Source of the DNA: Datisca glomerata | Lineage: Eukaryota > Streptophyta > Magnoliopsida > Cucurbitales > Datiscaceae | Assembly (NCBI GenBank): GCA_003255025.1 | Contig: QANY01002976.1 | Coordinates: 4,769,541-4,833,540 of the forward strand | DNA: 64,000 nucleotides | Direction of reading: 5' to 3' | Shown: one piece after another, positions 59,780 through 64,000 of the stretch | Layout: every line of letters begins with the position of its first letter | How positions within the stretch are numbered: the stretch's first letter is position 1 | Notes under the pieces: generated by a model | Seen by the model: only the letters and a program-made list of their open reading frames with translations | Database searches by the model: none | Told to the model about the DNA's origin: nothing | Position numbers and translations under genes: made by a program

Positions 59780-60076
59780 AAAAATGTCTTTACGGTTCGG
59801 TTCGGCAATTGCGGAGCCAGAACAAACCGTGCACGGAAAATAGATGAACTGAATTCAAAGTTTCAATTCCGTTCAATTAGGTTTAATTAAAAAGCTGTCA
59901 AAATTTTAATTCTCTAATTTTACTAAACTCAACCGAACTAAATTAAATTTTTTTAAATAATTGATCATTTTCAATTCAGTTGCTAAAATTGTTTTTAAAA
60001 ATCAACCGAACCAATAATTTTGGTTTGTTTTGATTTTTTTTAAAAAAATAATCGAACCGAACCGTGAACACTTTTA
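59780..60076. mobile_element. Degenerate relative of the TAGGGGTGTTCA MITEs, copy 3
   Basis: The left part reads TACGGTTCGGTTCGG at 59791. The right part reads TCGAACCGAACCGTGAACAC near 60053. They point inward like the ends of the element at 9245-9636. Outer end bases and target duplications are eroded. It lies about 180 bp upstream of the CHCH start codon, so it may border or overlap that gene's promoter. Confidence 0.55.
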
Positions 60077-61460
60077 AAGTGGATGACTGTTTCATTGAAA
60101 CAAAAGATAAAATAGATCAAGATGGATAGATCTGTAATAAAGTAGAGTTGAGATGTCTTTGACGGTGAGTAGGAAAATCATGAGCAAAAGGAAGATCAAA
60201 TACTCATTAGAAAGCACGTATTGCAATGTAACCCTACTAGAGGATTGAAGGCAAAAGTGTATTTATGGGGTGTGATTTTTTTGGGTGTAATGAATATTAC
60301 CGTAACGGATATTGTACATAACAGCTCATGTTTCCAAGCAAGAAGAAATTTTTTAATTATTAGTAGACCTGATTACTTACATGTCAACCATTACGAATTA
60401 CCAATGTTAGTTAATTCACGTATTATATGCATATTTTATATTTTTTAAATTTTATAGCTCATTCCCGAATTTGTCTAAAAAATATTAAGAAATTCGCGTA
60501 TTTTTTACCCTTCACCATCTCTCCCAATAAAAGTGGTTTCAAATGGCATTGGCGGACTCTATAGTGTGGTGATCACCGTGTCACGAAAATTAGGTACGAT
60601 GAACATTATTACATAATGAATTGCAGGTGTCGCGGTCATAAATTTTTCTCAAGTTCTAGCAATTCAAATTTAATGATAGTTTTTCATTCGCCTAAGTCAC
60701 AATAGTTATTTCTTATTTGTAGTAAATGTCATCATCATTTAACGTTATTTAATATTTTTTTTTTATTTTACTTGGCCTAAATAATTATAATGAAAAATTA
60801 TCTATCTTATTTATTCTATATACAAAATTGTTCGAGTTAACACACAAAAAATAACAATAAATGAAAATCCTCAAATAAAATCTGAATGAATAAGAAATTA
60901 TGTGTAATTGAAAAAGAATTATATATTGCAAATAAAATATTAATATTTTCAGAAGTAATCTATTTTTAAAAAATAAGTAATAGAAATAAGATTAGTCCAA
61001 AAATAATTGGGAATGCCCAAAACTTGTTCAAAATGCCAAAACAAAATAAAGACCACCAGAATCTAAAAGTGTGTTTGGTGCTTAACTTGAAAGTGTTTCT
61101 ACATGAAATTTGAAATATAATATTTTTACTATAAATACTTTATGGAAAATATTTTTTTGTTTGAGAAAAATCTAATTAAGTGTTTTTTGACTTTCAACTA
61201 AATTTTGTATGTATAATTTAAAAACACTTTTATTATTGGTAAACTACAATTTAGGAAAATAATTATATATTTTGCCATAGTTGAAAGTTAGATTTATTTT
61301 CAATGCACAATACAGTAAAAAAAGCATCAACACTGTCAAATATTCATCTGAAAAGTCGAGCAATGCCAATACTAAATTCTAATTAATGTAGGAAAAATAG
61401 TAATGCATCATCTGCAATACGATCACGCTCATTAAAAATCTCTCTAATACGATATAAAAG
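60077..61460. other. AT-rich intergenic DNA, no gene seen
   Basis: No supported gene or repeat was found over about 1.4 kb. Open frames here are short and of ordinary random composition. Confidence 0.4.
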
Positions 61461-62439
61461 TGTACAGGTAAAATTTGACATGACACGTGATAAGATAAAC
61501 TAAAAAATTCATCAAGAAGATAGAGCGAGAATCGTTGGATCAACTAGGCGGTTATGAAGAATAAACCAATCAGACGAAAGTACATGGATTACCGACGTGG
61601 TAATCCAAAGAGAACCTAATAAAGACCATTGGATTGATCAGACGGTCAAGATTTACTTGTTTGTTATTGTTGACAAGCTAGATCTCATGAAATATTATGT
61701 TGATCATATTTTCAGATAGGTTTAGATAAATTATATCAGATTCTGTGTAACTGATTGAATGTCTATAAATAGAGGTATATGTAACAACATACAAAAGAAG
61801 AAGAACACATGACACATACCTCCACAAATTATAAGAGAATATCATAGTTCTTCCAGTGATTTTTCTTCCCTTTAAGAGTTTTACACTTAAATCATGGTGT
61901 ATTTATTTTCTCATTCTCTCTCTAAATTATTATCTTTATTATTCTTTCGTAAAGGGTTTCCCATACCAAAAAAATCTTTTACATTTTGGTGCTCTCGTTG
62001 AGAGTGATAGAAAAACTCGAGAATTCCCTTCTAAAATGCTTAAAACCAAATCAGACACCCTCTCCACAACGAAAGTGGAGGCAGAAACGAAAGAAAAAGT
62101 TGAAATGGAAGCAGGAACGGAAAGGAGAATGTGATGGAAACTTAAAACAGAAGTAGAAACAGAATTGACAATGAGTGCGAAATTGGAAATGGCTGCGAAG
62201 AACGATAAACCCGTTCCTCACATGTTTAATTAAAATGCTCAATCGACATATACTTTTAATTTGTCAAAATTCAATTAAAAAGATATAATCGGATCTTTAC
62301 ATAGTCGAGATGAAGTAGTTTTTACTCTACCTATTTTGAGTAAAGTAAAAATTCTGCAATTTCTTTAACTTGATTGAAAAGCAAGAACTTCATGGATATG
62401 ATGAGAATCTGAATAAGTAAAGTAAAAATATAGTTTTGT

Positions 62440-62960
62440 GTTTAATTTCAGAGAAGTTCCAACGCTTCAGAAAAGAAAAGGTTAGAACTTTAAGAGTATT
62501 AGAATTGTACAACAAAATTTGAAAGAATTTCATAATAGAAATTCATCAGAAAAGAAAATAAGTTGAAGAAAAAATTTCAAAGAAGAAAAGAAAAGAAGTT
62601 GAGGAAAGAACTTCAGAATATAAAAGAAAAGAAGTTGAGGAAAGAACTTTAGAACATAAAAGAAAAAAGTTGAGGAAATAACTTCAGAGCAGAAAGAAAG
62701 AGAATTTCAAAATAGAAATTCAGACCAAGAGAGAAAAAAGAAAGGAAAAAAATCTCAGAACAAAAATTCAGACCAGAAAAGAAAAAAAGAAAGGAAGAGA
62801 ATTTTAGAATATAAATTCAGAGCAGAAAAGAAAAAAGAAAGGAAATCCATTTCAAGATAGAAATTCGGCAGAAGAGAAAAAAGAAAGGAAGATAATTTCA
62901 GAACATAAATTCAGCAGAAAAGAAAAGAAGAACAAAGAAGATAATGTTTACTTCAGTCAA
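62440..62960. repeat. Purine-rich short repeats
   Basis: Repeats of AAAAGAAAAGAAGTTGAGGA with AGAACTTCAGAA, then AATTCAGACCAGAAAAGAAA variants, run for about 500 bp with 35-55-bp spacing. They lie in the leader region of the Gypsy-like element. No frame stays open through them. Confidence 0.75.
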
Positions 62961-63281
62961 GAAAACTGTCACTTCAGAACGGAAAAGTTACCACTTCACA
63001 ACGAGAAAGCTGCCACTTCATTACGAAATGGGAAAGCAAAAAAGATAGCCATTCAAATTTTTAACACGGAAGGCTACGACTTGATTTCCCTTAACATGGA
63101 CTTTATGAGGAAAATAAAATATGTACAAACAACGAGAAGGATACGCCCCGACAATGGTAACAGAAATGTCTTAACAACAGAAGTGACAACGGGAGTGGAA
63201 ATGGAAACTGAAACGAAAAATGATGGAAGAAACTTACATGGAGAGTCGCCTAATTATAAAGATATGAGAGTTTTCTTCATG

Positions 63282-64000
63282 GAGAATTTTACAGAATTCA
63301 AGTTGGGCTCCAGATCAAAAGTATGGTAGTTTTCGTAAAGGACAGTAAACTTAATCACTACTTTCAAATTTATTTTTTTAACTGAATTAAATAGACTCAC
63401 ATAGCATATTATGTATTTTTTAAAAAATACATGGATATCTACTTCTTGAAGAATTTTACAGAACTTGATTTGGAGCTCATGAGAAAAGTTATGACGATTC
63501 TCATGGAGGCTGCTCAAGAAAGTGGATTATGCAGAACTTTAAGTTCCGAAAGTAAACTGTATTGACTGGGAGCCAACTGCATGACGAATCTTATATCAAC
63601 AGAAAGATACGAAAATCTACTTTGTGAACAATTTTACGGAAATCAATTTGAAGCTCCCGATCAAAAGTTATAGCAGCTCTCGTTGGTGCTATTCATGAAA
63701 GTAAACATATGAAGGCTTTTCAAATTTAATTTTTAGACTGTATCAATTTTGATAATATTACACTGAAAAAATATATCATTAGAAATATGTAGATGTCTAA
63801 TGCTTGAAGAATTTTTCAGAACTTGGTTTGGAGTTCATGGGAAAATGTTAATGACGATTCTCATGGAGGCTGCTCATGAAAGTGGATTATGCTGAATGAT
63901 CAAATTTGTAAATTAAAATATATTTACTGGAAGCCAACCACACGGTGAATCTAATATCATTGGAAAGATACAAAAGTCTACTTATTGAAGAATTTGACGA
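63282..64000. repeat. ~180-bp tandem repeat, four to five diverged copies
   Basis: The landmark GAAGAATTTTACAGAACTTG and its variants recur near 63282, 63448, 63626, 63806 and 63987. The steps are about 166, 178, 180 and 181 bp. Alternate copies are closest to each other: TATGACGATTCTCATGGAGG, followed by CTGCTCA, is shared by the units starting at 63448 and 63806. This gives a higher-order ~358-bp period. The array continues beyond the window. Confidence 0.8.

Larger units (their letters stand above)
61461..64000 (+). mobile_element. Left part of a Gypsy-like LTR retrotransposon, running off the window
   Basis: An LTR-like segment with a TATA box (TATAAATA at 61764-61771) ends in TTTTACA at 61983. 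It is directly followed by TTTTGGTGCTCTCGTTGAGA, which resembles the primer-binding start of many plant Gypsy elements (TTTGGTGCTTTCATTGAGAG). The interior has no readable gag or pol. Instead it holds purine-rich repeats and a ~180-bp tandem array, suggesting a large non-autonomous element. The LTR start is uncertain (a TG near 61461 is a guess). Confidence 0.55.

Noticed and set aside
1..64000. A new multi-gene defence, metabolic or toxin system
   Set aside because: Only two unrelated host genes are intact and the rest is mobile-element debris. No gene cluster with a shared logic was found.

Overview
The window is a stretch of flowering-plant nuclear DNA, most likely from a eudicot. Evidence: long spliced genes with GT-AG introns, a UPL1/UPL2-type HECT ligase with plant-specific layout, and AT-rich intergenic DNA packed with plant transposon types (Mutator-like, hAT MITEs, Copia, Gypsy, Helitron-like, LINE). 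I cannot name the species. No rRNA, clear tRNA, CRISPR or bacterial operon structure was seen.

Layout. 1-6.7 kb: a decayed Mutator-like element. It holds the 3' end of a transposase on the plus strand and a DUF1985-Ulp1 (C48 peptidase) pseudogene on the minus strand, with six clusters of a palindromic TCGTGTAG/CTACACGA minisatellite. 7.4-9.7 kb: two hAT-type MITEs with perfect 8-bp target duplications. 11.1-17.9 kb: a Gypsy-like LTR element (duplication ATTGT) with 49-bp and ~82-bp tandem arrays and a ~2.26-kb LTR-like insertion. 18.0-19.7 kb: small repeats, an inverted-repeat element and a Helitron-like end. 20.3-29.6 kb: a degenerate Copia element (duplication TTTTA) with gag, integrase, RT and RNase H remnants. 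30-33.6 kb: a second Ulp1-like fossil and an LTR-like segment. 33.57-34.40 kb: a striking pyrimidine-only tract.

35.4-54.5 kb: the main gene, an apparently intact 16-coding-exon UPL1/UPL2-type HECT E3 ubiquitin ligase (3,673 aa; every intron boundary and reading phase agrees). Its first intron carries a LINE fossil and a Mutator-type MITE with a 9-bp duplication. Its last intron carries partial duplicates of the terminal exon, each with an acceptor almost identical to the real one. Its inferred leader contains a uORF whose stop overlaps the main start codon as ATGA.

57.6-59.6 kb, minus strand: a five-exon gene for a 145-aa twin-CX9C (CHCH) protein of the At12Cys / CHCHD2-CHCHD10 / Mix17 family, convergent with the ligase gene. 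59.8-60.1 kb: a degenerate third relative of the hAT MITEs. 61.5-64 kb: the left part of another Gypsy-like element with purine-rich repeats and a ~180-bp tandem array, running off the right edge.

The two host genes have unrelated jobs: proteolysis and mitochondrial or redox-linked protein function. Everything else is mostly mobile DNA in various stages of decay. I found no convincing new multi-gene system. The best leads are the exon-16 decoys, the ATGA uORF, the palindromic minisatellite restricted to the Mutator-like element, and the 830-bp mirror-prone pyrimidine tract about 1 kb upstream of the ligase TATA box.
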